From Candidatus Nitrotoga sp. BS (GTDB taxonomy: Bacteria; Pseudomonadota; Gammaproteobacteria; Burkholderiales; Gallionellaceae): a stretch of DNA of 64,000 nt. Location: positions 44,733 to 108,732 of the forward strand of contig NZ_CAKMLL010000061.1 of NCBI RefSeq assembly GCF_927797785.1. The letters run 5' to 3'. Made by a program: the position numbers and the translations under genes. Position 1 is the stretch's first letter, and every line of letters starts with the position of its first letter. This document shows positions 13,044 through 20,796 of the stretch, piece by piece. The notes under the pieces were generated by a model, which worked only from the letters and a program-made list of their open reading frames with translations, was not told the DNA's origin and made no database searches.

Positions 13044-13610
13044 CTAGTCGCCACGCTCAGGAACTGGGTGTTTCTGCAACTTACGTTGTAACGTGCGCCG
13101 ATGCATATTAAGTGTGCGAGCGGCAGCGGAAATATTACCGCCACAGTCAGCAAGTACCTTTTGCAGATGCTCCCACTCGAGGCGATCTACTGACATTGGT
13201 TTTGTCATAATCGCAGCTTCAGCGACACCCGGCTGATGATCAAAAGCTGCGACTATTTCATCCGCATCTGCGGGCTTGGCCAGATAGTATGTCGCACCCA
13301 GCTTCACCGCTTCCACAGCAGTTGCAATGCTCGAGTAGCCAGTAAGCACCACAATACGCACATCAGACTTACGTTCCTTGAGATATGCAACCAATGTTAA
13401 ACCCGACGGCCCGGGCATTTTTAAGTCAACCACAGCGTGAGAGGGAAGATTTTGTGCAATCATTTGCATAGCTTCATTCACATTGTTTGCGACACTTACC
13501 ACGAAACCGCGCCGGGCAAGAGCCTTCGCTAACACTGTGCAATACGTAACGTCATCATCCACCAGCAGCAGCGTGCGCGACAACGATTTTTTCAATCCTG
13601 GCAAGGTCAT
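13044..13610 (-). CDS. regA: RegA/PrrA/ActR-type redox response regulator
   Basis: Response regulator of a redox-sensing two-component system that in other proteobacteria controls carbon fixation, respiration and nitrogen metabolism. Receiver domain with DDD (about 18-20), phospho-acceptor Asp62 and a C-terminal Fis-type helix-turn-helix (GGNISAAARTLNMHRRTLQR), the hallmark of the RegA family. The start at 13610 is chosen because it gives a 4-bp ATGA overlap with the kinase stop; a longer reading from 13661 would run far into the kinase. 188 aa, typical length. Confidence 0.88.
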   Translation of the reverse strand: MTLPGLKKSLSRTLLLVDDDVTYCTVLAKALARRGFVVSVANNVNEAMQMIAQNLPSHAVVDLKMPGPSGLTLVAYLKERKSDVRIVVLTGYSSIATAVEAVKLGATYYLAKPADADEIVAAFDHQPGVAEAAIMTKPMSVDRLEWEHLQKVLADCGGNISAAARTLNMHRRTLQRKLQKHPVPERGD

Positions 13611-14875
13611 ATTACATTCGTTACACGTAAACGAGCCAAGGGCAATATCACGCAGGTGCACACTCCCCCGCCATCCCGGTTCGATAATGAGAGTACGCCA
13701 CCAAACCGGCGCAGTGTGGCATTGACCAGAAATAATCCGAGCCCCTGCCCACTTGCTTTAGTAGTAAAAAATAATTTTCCGGCATGTGTTTTAGCTGATG
13801 GCGTCAGGCCATTGCCGCGGTCAGAGACTTCGATCTTCAATTGCTCTGCATTGCAACTGGCCTCCACTTCAACACTGTGTTCCGAAGCATCGGCAGCATT
13901 GTTTAGAATATTAGTGATCACTTGGCCCAACACTAGTTCCGCTACAATCTTCGGTGCAGGAGATGGGCCCGTCCAGCGATAGCTCACCTGTGCAGCAGGA
14001 CGCATGCTGCGCCATTGCGCAAGCAAATCTGCAAGATAACGATCAAGCTCAATACTGTAACCACTTTCCGCACGGGCTTGTTCTGTGGACGAAAGCATAT
14101 GGGAAAGCGTGTTCTTACATCGCGTAACTTGGTCACGCAACAAGTGCAGTTCTTTTACCAATTCTGGTTGCATCGCATATTCGTGTTCCAGCTCTTTAAG
14201 CACTACCGCCATCGTCCCCAACGGCGTGCCTAGCTCATGCGCCGCACCCACTGCCAGTGTGCCAAGCGCCACCAGATGTTCATCACGCAGTGCGTTTTCA
14301 CGCACTTCCGCCAGCATGCGCTCGCGTTCGCGCAAGGTGTTACCCATCTTCACCACATAATAACCGACCAACCCCACACCCAGTACAAACCCGAACCACA
14401 GAAGCCAAGCACTTGAGTCAAGACGAGCAACGTGGTCAATATGAAAATGCGGCAGCGGGATGTAAACGAACATCAAGAACGTGTAACAAGCCACGATTAT
14501 CGCGGCCAACAACCAGGCATAGATCGCCAACAGCGTGGCGGCGGCTATTGTAAGTGGCAACAATAGCAGTAGCACAAACGGATTAGTGGTGCCCCCAGCC
14601 AGATAGAGCAACGTGCTCAGTAACAGAACATCCAGCACCAACTGTCCGAACACCTCGATTTCTTGCACTGGCCATGGCAATTTGAACCGTATCCAAGTGA
14701 GTATATTGAGAACCAGTAGCACGGTCCCGATCACTGTGAATGGCAAAGGCATCCCCATACCTTTGGCAACCACCAGCACCGCCAGCGTCAGACCGACCAC
14801 AGCAATATTTTTGAGCACCAGCACACGTCGCAGATTTACTGGTGACGACATTGAGAAAGAAACAAATGACTTCAT
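13607..14875 (-). CDS. regB: RegB/PrrB-type redox sensor histidine kinase
   Basis: Membrane sensor kinase partner of the adjacent regulator. About six membrane segments lie in residues 15-178. The quinone-binding heptapeptide GGTTNPF is at 94-100, the H-box HELGTPLG has phospho-His213, and a single Cys253 sits where RegB carries its redox-active cysteine. N and G boxes are intact (NILNNAADAS, GQGLGLFLVNATL). All three RegB diagnostic features are therefore present. It reads toward the regulator with a 4-bp overlap. The cbbR-like gene is divergent about 285 bp away. Confidence 0.88.
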   Translation of the reverse strand: MKSFVSFSMSSPVNLRRVLVLKNIAVVGLTLAVLVVAKGMGMPLPFTVIGTVLLVLNILTWIRFKLPWPVQEIEVFGQLVLDVLLLSTLLYLAGGTTNPFVLLLLLPLTIAAATLLAIYAWLLAAIIVACYTFLMFVYIPLPHFHIDHVARLDSSAWLLWFGFVLGVGLVGYYVVKMGNTLRERERMLAEVRENALRDEHLVALGTLAVGAAHELGTPLGTMAVVLKELEHEYAMQPELVKELHLLRDQVTRCKNTLSHMLSSTEQARAESGYSIELDRYLADLLAQWRSMRPAAQVSYRWTGPSPAPKIVAELVLGQVITNILNNAADASEHSVEVEASCNAEQLKIEVSDRGNGLTPSAKTHAGKLFFTTKASGQGLGLFLVNATLRRFGGVLSLSNRDGGGVCTCVILPLARLRVTNVI

Positions 14876-15159
14876 TAATTAATCCGATAATTCAATTTTC
14901 TCTCACTGAAGAAAGAAATAATAAACCATAGTAGCACCTAGCAGCCTGTCCGCTGTATACCTACTTACTATCCAATTATGATCGACGTACTTCGATTATA
15001 AAAGCTGAGCAGGGGGCATGATGTGAAATATAGAAGCAGAAAAAATTTGGGCAGCGTTTGTAGTGCACATGATGGCTTGAGCTAAGGAAACGCCTAATAA
15101 TTCATAAATATAAGTCAATCATATTGATACTGACTATAGGTATTGCTTATAATCAAACG

Positions 15160-16107
15160 ATGTTAAATTTAACCATTCGTCAGCTTAGAATTTTTGATGC
15201 CGTAGCACGGCATTTAAGTCATTCACGTGCAGCCAAAGAGTTGTATTTAAGCCAGCCGGCAGTCTCTATGCAAATCAAACAACTCGAACATTGTGTCGGC
15301 TTACCCTTGTTTGACCAAGTGGGCAAAAAAATGCACCTGACCGAAGCAGGACAGGAAATGCTGCACTACACTCGCAGTATCGCGCAGCAGCTAGAGGAAA
15401 TGGATGCTATGTTGAGCGAGATGAAAGGGCTGGAATATGGTCGCTTGAATATCTCTGCAGTCAGCACCGCCAGCTATTTCATAGCCCAGCTATTGGCAAA
15501 ATTTATTCAGCAATACCCCCAGATCAAAGTAAGCCTCAATGTTGCCAACCGGGATGCGGTCATAAAATTGCTCGCCGATAATAGCGCCGATCTTGCCATC
15601 ATGGGTCAGCCACCGGAAGGGACGGTCATGCAGTCGCAACCGTTTATGCAAAACCCGCTGGTTGTTATTGCTGCACCCAACCACCCTTTGACCAAGGTAT
15701 GCAACATCAAGCCCAAGCAATTGGCACAGGAAATTTTTTTGCTGCGCGAACAAGGGTCTGGCACGCGCGGTGTGGTAGAACGATATTTCGCCAGTCACCA
15801 TTTGAAATTACCGACTCATATGGAAATGGACACGAATGAAGCTATCAAGCAATCAGTACAAGCAGGCATGGGAATAGGCATCATCTCTAAGCATTGCATC
15901 GAACTCGAACTGGAAATCAAGCGTCTACAAGTACTAGATGTGGATCATTTTCCTATCTTGCGTCACTGGCATATCGTCCATCGTAAAAATAAACGGCTTT
16001 CCACTGCTGCAAATGCATTTAATCAATTTTTACTGAATGATGCAGAGAGTCAGGCATCAGCAACAAAGCTTACTACAATACCGAGCAAGCGAAGCCGCAC
16101 CAAGTAA
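15160..16107 (+). CDS. cbbR: LysR-family regulator, CbbR type
   Basis: LysR-type transcription factor resembling CbbR, the activator of Calvin-cycle operons. N-terminal winged helix (TIRQLRIFDAVARHLSHSR...LSQPAVSMQIKQLE) followed by a periplasmic-binding-like effector domain. The start at 15160 (MLNLTIRQLRIF) fits the family better than an in-frame codon 36 bp upstream. 315 aa. CbbR genes are usually divergent from cbb structural genes; here the divergent neighbour is regB, and an IS91 relic lies downstream, so the target operon may have been moved. Family is firm; the CbbR subtype is likely but not certain. Confidence 0.75.
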   Translation: MLNLTIRQLRIFDAVARHLSHSRAAKELYLSQPAVSMQIKQLEHCVGLPLFDQVGKKMHLTEAGQEMLHYTRSIAQQLEEMDAMLSEMKGLEYGRLNISAVSTASYFIAQLLAKFIQQYPQIKVSLNVANRDAVIKLLADNSADLAIMGQPPEGTVMQSQPFMQNPLVVIAAPNHPLTKVCNIKPKQLAQEIFLLREQGSGTRGVVERYFASHHLKLPTHMEMDTNEAIKQSVQAGMGIGIISKHCIELELEIKRLQVLDVDHFPILRHWHIVHRKNKRLSTAANAFNQFLLNDAESQASATKLTTIPSKRSRTK

Positions 16108-16238
16108 GCAAAAAAATCTTTACTATCTGCCTTCATTATTTTAGGCAGCTATTATTATGTGCCGCTATTCGATAAAGCATAGCTGTTCTGAGATAGAGTG
16201 CGACATAGGCAAGGCCATGTATTTGTTCTTCGGCCAAC

Positions 16239-16550
16239 GGCAATCGCAAGAAGGTGATGCGTCTGGAAACGTGCGAGTTCATCGGGCGTTTTATGCAACA
16301 CATGTTGCCCAGTGGTTTCAAGCGTATCTGCCACTACGGCTTGCTCGGCCCCGCGCACAAAACCGCCAACCTGGCCGCTGCGTGCGCGGCGCTGGAAGCG
16401 CCCGAACCTGACTCGATTATGGTGGAATCGGTGGAAGCGTTCATGCGGCGGGTGGCGGGCATCGAGTGGCTGAACTGTCCGCACTGTGGCGAAGGCGTAT
16501 TTCGGGTAGCGCAGGCGATTCCCCCGCACATGCCCCGCGCGCCATCATGA
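16239..16550 (+). pseudogene. C-terminal remnant of an IS91-family transposase
   Basis: About 100 codons in one frame match the end of IS91/IS801 Y2 transposases: GNRKKVMRLE, FIGRFMQHMLPSGFKRICH, YGLLGPAHKTANL and the terminal CPHC zinc motif (NCPHCGEGVFRV). The catalytic domain is missing; the frame is closed by a TAG at 16206. The transposase C-terminus is all that remains, so the element is dead. It marks the left boundary of the accessory block. Confidence 0.75.
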
Positions 16551-16800
16551 AGCCGCTCTTTTTTATTGCGCCGTCCCGGCAATCGTGTGTTTACACCTGT
16601 TGTGGATGCGCTCGTCCATACGGCAGGAATGGCGTTTGCATTTATCCTTTTGCGCGGTATTCAGGCAGCAATGTGCTGCAGAAAGTATGCTCCGGATCAA
16701 CCGCTTATTCCTCACCCACTAGCGTACTCTCCGATCATGCAGTTGACGATCTGCCGCAAAACCTTACAATCCCCATAGGTTCCTCTCTCCGCAAGGTTCA

Positions 16801-16884
16801 GTTCAACAAGGTTTATCTGCCGCCAATAAGGTCGCGGGTTTAATAAACTTGGGGAGGGCGGCAGATAAACGCTATTCGTTGGGC
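16801..16884 (+). repeat. attC: Integron attC recombination site 1 (84 bp)
   Basis: Inverse core GTTCAAC at 16801-16807 and core GTTGGGC at 16878-16884 fit RYYYAAC and GTTRRRY. The arms AAGGTTTATCTGCCGCC and GGCGGCAGATAAACGC are complementary with extra bases, as expected of folded attC. Nearly identical to the site at 19730-19813. The approximately 250 bp upstream of it, back to the IS91 relic, would be the remains of a cassette without a recognisable gene. Confidence 0.8.
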
Positions 16885-16913
16885 ATATTAATAATCTAAG
16901 AAGGAAAAAAAGA

Positions 16914-17093
16914 ATGGTGAAGTTAGTTTCAGTTACAAAGGCTGGTGGCGAAATGCTTGATGACGAAAATGATGTTCGTGTTTCTGTGAACGCCGACAAC
17001 ATTAATATTTGCAAACCAGTACATGAAGATCAAGTAGGAAAAACAAAAATAGTCTTCAACGACGGTACAACAATTAACGTTGTAGAAACCTAA
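16914..17093 (+). CDS. Cassette-borne small acidic protein, unknown function
   Basis: A 59-aa protein beginning MVKLVSVTKAGGE, preceded by AAGGAA eight bases before the ATG and placed 30 bp after an attC core, which is the classical position of a cassette gene. Its sequence alternates short strands (VRVSVNADNINI, KIVFNDGTTINVV), suggesting a small beta-rich fold; no membrane segment or cysteine pair. It is followed 54 bp later by the next attC. I do not recognise a family. The clean fit between two attC sites makes it a credible gene despite its size. Confidence 0.7.
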   Translation: MVKLVSVTKAGGEMLDDENDVRVSVNADNINICKPVHEDQVGKTKIVFNDGTTINVVET

Positions 17094-17146
17094 GAACAAT
17101 TGCAAAAACTCATTAATACATAAGTGTCTCTAACCTCGCAAAATTT

Positions 17147-17206
17147 GCCCAACCCATCCATCAAGCGGGACGCGCTAAAGCGCGCCCCTTATGTCAAACG
17201 TTAGAT
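17147..17206 (+). repeat. attC: Integron attC site 2 (60 bp, classical 59-base-element form)
   Basis: Inverse core GCCCAAC (17147-17153), core GTTAGAT (17200-17206), and a short stem GGGACGCGC/GCGCGCCCC between. It closes the 59-aa cassette. Confidence 0.85.
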
Positions 17207-17257
17207 TCGGACAGGGCCTCCGTTGAACGGAAAGGCCGGAGCAATGATCCGGAGTGG

Positions 17258-17373
17258 ATGGCAACATTAAATAATAGCGCGATAAATACGCATGTATAAA
17301 ACGCGGGAAAAATGCTAAAAAGCTAAAAAGCGAAGTGCGTAAATGCGCTGCCGCATAACTGAAAGCGTTAGGC
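17258..17373 (+). repeat. Possible degenerate attC site
   Basis: The right half (ATAACTGAAAGCGTTAGGC, ending at 17373) resembles the 3' half of attC with core GTTAGGC, but the left half is unclear. If real, 17207-17373 is a short cassette without a gene. Confidence 0.4.
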
Positions 17374-17416
17374 GTCACGCACCTCCGCAAACCGCTCGCG
17401 TACAAAGAAGGAATCT

Positions 17417-18346
17417 ATGGACATATTTATTGGAAGCTCCCGCGAGGCCTCAGAAGTACTCGATTGGGTGTCAGAGGCTCTTGAGCGCCAGGGTCACAAG
17501 CCAGTGCGCTGGGACAACCCTGGGCTGTTCCCACCGGGGAAGGCCACGTTCGACCGGTTGATTGAAATAAGCAAGACAGTTCATGGCGCCGTCTTCATCT
17601 TTGCGGAGGACGACAAGGCCTGGTACAGAGGCGACGGTGTGTATCTCCCGCGTGACAATGTGCTTATCGAGTACGGACTCTTTGCGGGTCGCCTTGGTGC
17701 AGGCAGATCGATCGTGGCAGTGCACAAGTCGCCAAAGCAACCGGCAGATCTTCTGGGCATAATCTACGTAGATGTCAGCGAACCTCGAAGAGAACGAGCG
17801 CGTGTGGAGCTTCGAATTTGGGCAGGCAGTCTTCAGTCTGAGCAAGTTGACCCGGCCACCCTCCAACTGCTCGCAAAGCTCGCGGAGAAGGACAAGACGA
17901 TTGAGTCCTTGGGACACAAAGCCGCATTCGAAAATGAGAAGAGCCTGGAGCTTGAAGCAATCCTTGCTAAGAAGGGCATACTTGATCTCGCAGAGTTTGA
18001 TTTGCAAACTGATGGCTATTGGAAGCTATTATTTGAGTACGGATTCTTCGTTGGGATAGTCGAGCAGCTCACAACCTTCTACGGCTCTCAAGACGCGATG
18101 AGCGCGGCGTTGAGTGATTGCGGGGCTGATGCGATAAAGGAGTCACTTGCTTGGGACGGAAATCCAATGCGAAACAGATTTCTTATGCGCAAGATTCTTC
18201 GGCAGTTCCGCGCATTGTTTCTAAAGGACTCGTTCCGCGAACTCCTGGAGCACACTGGCAATGAATCATTGGCCAAGATCAAGACAATCGCGTCCGACGC
18301 CATTACCAGGCGCCGCATGAGCGAGCCGCTGAATGACGCCCCTTAA
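17417..18346 (+). CDS. TIR-like nucleotide-binding domain protein (Cap12/PF10137 type), candidate NAD-degrading defence effector
   Basis: The first 125 residues match the TIR-like fold of the predicted nucleotide-binding family (PF10137): MDIFIGSSREA at the N-terminus, VFIFAEDDKAWYRG, and PRDNVLIEYGLFAGRLG containing Glu85 at the place of the catalytic Glu of NAD-cleaving TIR domains. Residues about 140-180 look like a helical linker and 185-309 form a helical domain that I do not recognise; no STING-like or cyclic-nucleotide-binding partner domain is evident. Relatives act as effectors of anti-phage systems by depleting NAD; that role here is inference. AAGGA ribosome site before the ATG; lies in the attC cassette array with no operon partner. 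Confidence 0.75.
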   Translation: MDIFIGSSREASEVLDWVSEALERQGHKPVRWDNPGLFPPGKATFDRLIEISKTVHGAVFIFAEDDKAWYRGDGVYLPRDNVLIEYGLFAGRLGAGRSIVAVHKSPKQPADLLGIIYVDVSEPRRERARVELRIWAGSLQSEQVDPATLQLLAKLAEKDKTIESLGHKAAFENEKSLELEAILAKKGILDLAEFDLQTDGYWKLLFEYGFFVGIVEQLTTFYGSQDAMSAALSDCGADAIKESLAWDGNPMRNRFLMRKILRQFRALFLKDSFRELLEHTGNESLAKIKTIASDAITRRRMSEPLNDAP

Positions 18347-18355
18347 GAAACACCT

Positions 18356-18423
18356 CCCAACCAACTGATTTTAAAAAGCGGAATTAAACGGGCTGTTCAT
18401 TGACGACAAACTCGCGTAAGGCG
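18356..18423 (+). repeat. Possible decayed attC site behind the TIR gene
   Basis: TCCCAAC at 18356 and AAACTCGCGTAAGGC ending near 18423 resemble the two ends of an attC, but the core triplet GTT is altered to GTA. Low confidence. Confidence 0.3.
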
Positions 18424-18426
18424 TAT

Positions 18427-18458
18427 GTAGGGTGTCAATAAGCGAAGCGCATTGCACC
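18427..18458 (+). repeat. REP-like palindromic element, half copy
   Basis: GTAGGGTGTCAATAAGCG followed by AAGCGCATTGCACC; the same unit recurs at 19363-19394 and inverted at 19406-19436. Confidence 0.6.
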
Positions 18459-18652
18459 GGATGTTTTCCATGCGTCGCAATAACGTTCGCGCCCTGCGCT
18501 GGGGGGGTGCCAGGCACGACGGTAATCAGGCATGGCGGCAGCATCCTTGAGAAATCATTCGGCGTTACGGCGGACCCCTTACGCGCGTTGCATCACACAA
18601 AATTGAGATAGCCGCTTCAGAATTACACGCTAATGTTCATTTACTATCCAAC

Positions 18653-18680
18653 TTGACAATGCTTATTAAATACTTATATT
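18653..18680 (+). promoter_or_regulatory. Sigma70-type promoter of the toxin-antitoxin unit
   Basis: TTGACA at 18653-18658 and TATATT at 18675-18680, spacer 16 bp, just upstream of the toxin remnant. Its presence inside a cassette fits the rule that toxin-antitoxin cassettes carry their own promoter. Confidence 0.65.
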
Positions 18681-18689
18681 TTACAAATA

Positions 18690-18946
18690 AACACAATCGA
18701 CTGGAAACCCAAAGCAGCCAAGCAGCTTTTTAAGTTACCCAAGTCAGCACAAACCTCCATTCGAGACAGTGTTGCTGATAAATTAATCTTACTTCCCGAA
18801 ATGCGATGGTGTAAAAAAGCTGGTCAATCACGCATACGGCTATCGGCTTCGAGTTGGAAATTACCGCGTATTTTTTGAGTTTGACGGCACCGTCAATATT
18901 GTTGAAATTGAAGAAGTGAGGAAACGAGATGAACGCACCTACTAAT
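18690..18946 (+). pseudogene. RelE/ParE-family toxin, frameshifted
   Basis: Two frames together give one RelE-like toxin. The first half (IDWKPKAAKQLFKLPKSAQ, starting near 18696) breaks at about 18806-18818, and the second half continues one frame over as LVNHAYGYRLRVGNYRV then FFEFDGTVNIVEIEEV and RKRDERTY, ending at TAA 18944-18946. No good ATG precedes the first half. The 3' end overlaps the antitoxin start, the usual arrangement. The frameshift should abolish toxin activity unless it is a sequencing error. Confidence 0.7.
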
Positions 18947-19258
18947 ATCCAAACCATCATGGGCGCAGACGGCAAGCCAGCGTTCGTTGTAATGCCCTAC
19001 GCTGATTTTTTGAAATTACCAGGCAGCTTCCGCCCCGGCATGATTCCGCATGCAGTCGTCAGTGCCGCTGTAGATGGAAAACCCATGCTTCAGACATGGC
19101 GTGAATACCTGCACTTAACGCAAACTGAATTAGCCGAGCGCATGGGGATTACACAGGCCGGATATGCACAGATCGAAGCTGCCAAACGTCCGCGCAAGGC
19201 TACCCTGCTAAAAGCGGCTGAAGCTATGGGGATTACACTGGAGCAGTTGGCACTGTAA
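18929..19258 (+). CDS. Xre-family helix-turn-helix antitoxin of a RelE-type module
   Basis: A 109-aa DNA-binding antitoxin. The N-terminal part (residues 1-50, with FVVMPYADFLKLP) is the toxin-neutralising and dimerising region usual in this subgroup, and the C-terminal half is an Xre HTH (LTQTELAERMGITQAGYAQIE). The start at 18929 overlaps the 3' end of the toxin gene, giving coupled translation. Intact, while its partner is broken, so it may now serve as an orphan autoregulator or as protection against related toxins. Sits in the cassette array. Confidence 0.82.
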   Translation: MNAPTNIQTIMGADGKPAFVVMPYADFLKLPGSFRPGMIPHAVVSAAVDGKPMLQTWREYLHLTQTELAERMGITQAGYAQIEAAKRPRKATLLKAAEAMGITLEQLAL

Positions 19259-19362
19259 AGATCATAATACAAGATGTGACCCCGGGACTTTGCGGACGAG
19301 GAAGAAAACGCACGTTCAAATCGGAAGAATTAAGACAGTTTCGTCCCGGCGGCCACACCTGT

Positions 19363-19436
19363 GTAGGCTGTCAATAAGCGAAGCGCATTGCACCAATTAC
19401 CATACGGCGCAATACGCTTCGCTATTGACACCCTAC
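19363..19436 (+). repeat. REP-like palindrome, full inverted pair
   Basis: GTAGGCTGTCAATAAGCG continuing with AAGCGCATTGCACC (19363-19394) is followed after 11 bp by its inverted partner GGCGCAATACGC...CCCTAC (19406-19436). It shares the unit at 18427-18458. Such elements are mobilised by RAYT transposases; a RAYT relic lies at 22.6 kb. Confidence 0.65.
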
Positions 19437-19729
19437 GGAGTACGCCTTACGCGCGTTTCCCCTCAGAAACTATCATGAATATTTTTTGTATTTACGCTCG
19501 TTTCAACCGGCGGCTGTGTGGTTTTAACAGCCGGAAATTTGCTCGTCCATGCAACATGGATAGCGCTTTGGCCGGACAGTTTGTGCGGCGTTTTGGTGTC
19601 GGTGCAAGCTACAAATGCTCTCCAAGATATACGTTTCTCCTTCACCCATTGCCACTCGTTCAGGACATTGGATTGACGCCGCACTTTAAAACCTTACAAT
19701 CCCCATAGGTGCCGTTCCCTTTTGGTTCA
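19437..19729 (+). other. Probable decayed cassette body without recognised gene
   Basis: The stretch between the REP pair and attC site 3. Two overlapping plus-strand frames of about 60-80 codons are open, one hydrophobic (FTLVSTGGCVVLTAGN), neither recognisable. The last 20 bp (AAAACCTTACAATCCCCATA) are the same as those before attC site 1. Confidence 0.35.
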
Positions 19730-19813
19730 GTCCAACGAGGTTTATCCGCCGCCAATAAGGTCGCAGGTTTAACAAGCTTGGGCAGGGCGGCAGATAAACG
19801 CTATTCGTTAGCT
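19730..19813 (+). repeat. attC: Integron attC site 3 (84 bp)
   Basis: Inverse core GTCCAAC (19730-19736) and core GTTAGCT (19807-19813, one base off GTTRRRY). Interior nearly identical to attC site 1, including the shared GCCGCCAATAAGGTCGC and GCAGATAAACGCTATTC segments. The next gene starts 16 bp after the core. Confidence 0.8.
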
Positions 19814-19829
19814 ACTTTAGGAGATATAA

Positions 19830-20174
19830 ATGCAATCTGGAAGTTGTCACTGTGGAGCGGTAAAATTTACCGCCCAAGGCGAGCTTGATCAAGCAATTGA
19901 ATGCAATTGCTCACACTGCAGTCGTAAAGGTTTTTTGCTCTGGTTCATTCCTAGTGAATCACTCACCGTTACGGCGGGCGAAGATAAGCTCTCAACATAT
20001 ACTTTCAATAAACACGTAATAAAACATCAATTTTGCTCTGTGTGTGGCTGCCAACCTTTCGGTATTGGAAAGAAGCCTGATGGAACTCAAATGGCGGCAA
20101 TCAATGTTCGCTGCGTGGAAGGTATTGATCTCGCGGACATCAAGCGAGTGCCAGTCAACGGCAAAGAGTTCTAG
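19830..20174 (+). CDS. GFA/CENP-V zinc-binding domain protein
   Basis: A 114-aa member of the glutathione-dependent formaldehyde-activating (GFA) fold. The zinc-binding cysteines are in place: CHCG (about 7-10), CNCSHC (about 30-35) and FCSVCGC (about 74-80). Many GFA-fold proteins have no shown activity on formaldehyde, so only the fold and zinc binding are claimed. AGGAG ribosome site at good spacing. It lies between two attC sites and is thus one complete gene cassette; GFA proteins are common cassette cargo. Confidence 0.88.
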   Translation: MQSGSCHCGAVKFTAQGELDQAIECNCSHCSRKGFLLWFIPSESLTVTAGEDKLSTYTFNKHVIKHQFCSVCGCQPFGIGKKPDGTQMAAINVRCVEGIDLADIKRVPVNGKEF

Positions 20175-20181
20175 CAGGAGC

Positions 20182-20295
20182 AGCTAACAAAGCAATCAAG
20201 CGGATGGTTTTTAAGTTGTAGTTTTGCCATTCCGCTGCGCTCCATTTTATGGCAAAACTACAACTTAAAAACCACCGCTTATTGCGGCGTCAGGC
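20182..20295 (+). repeat. attC: Integron attC site 4 with a long perfect stem (114 bp)
   Basis: AGCTAAC near 20182 and GTCAGGC at 20289-20295 (core degenerate by one base). Between them a 24-bp perfect inverted repeat (GGTTTTTAAGTTGTAG... and its complement) surrounds a 20-nt terminal loop, giving a very strong hairpin. Confidence 0.75.
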
Positions 20296-20328
20296 TTTAC
20301 GACAATCAACAAATAAAAGAAGAAAGAT

Positions 20329-20691
20329 ATGAATCGCTATATTGATGGATTTGTTATTCCAGTACCTAAAAATCGGATTGACGACTATCGGCTTGTCGCT
20401 AAAAAGGCGGCAAAAATCTGGAAAGAGCACGGCGCGTTGGATTATTGGGAATGTGTAGGTGACGATATGGATGTAAAAGACATATTGTCGTTTCCGCAGC
20501 TCACGAATGCCAAATCAGATGAAACTATAATATTTGCTTGGGTAGTCTTTGAGTCACGCGAGGCAAGAGATGCTGCAAATACTAAAATATTTGAAGACCC
20601 TCGAATGCATGAGTTGATGGACACATCAAATCCAATTTTTGATTGTAAGAGAATGGCGTACGGTGGTTTTAAGCAATTGGTGCACGGATAA
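20329..20691 (+). CDS. DUF1428-family protein
   Basis: A 120-aa protein matching the DUF1428 family (dimeric alpha-beta barrel fold): MNRYIDGFVIPVPK at the start, WKEHGALDYWECVGDDM, FPQLTNAKSDETIIFAW and a C-terminal RMAYGGFKQL. The family has no assigned reaction; members recur in integron cassettes, which fits the attC on each side. AGAAAGA ribosome site. No signal peptide or membrane segment. Confidence 0.85.
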   Translation: MNRYIDGFVIPVPKNRIDDYRLVAKKAAKIWKEHGALDYWECVGDDMDVKDILSFPQLTNAKSDETIIFAWVVFESREARDAANTKIFEDPRMHELMDTSNPIFDCKRMAYGGFKQLVHG

Positions 20692-20750
20692 AACCTATGC
20701 CATCATTCAAGCGGGGCGACTTTCGTCGCCTCTTAATTTAAACGTTATAA
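20688..20750 (+). repeat. attC: Integron attC site 5 (63 bp)
   Basis: ATAAAAC overlapping the end of the DUF1428 gene, a GGGGCGAC/GTCGCC stem with a TTTC loop, and core GTTATAA at 20744-20750. The core triplet is intact but the outer bases deviate from consensus. Confidence 0.65.
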
Positions 20751-20796
20751 TTCGCAGCTAGCTCATGAATTGACATTAGTATTCGAGGGTAATTTA

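Noticed and set aside
17471..18007. 178-codon minus-strand frame opposite the TIR gene
   Set aside because: The TIR-like motifs and ribosome site on the plus strand are convincing; the antisense frame has none.
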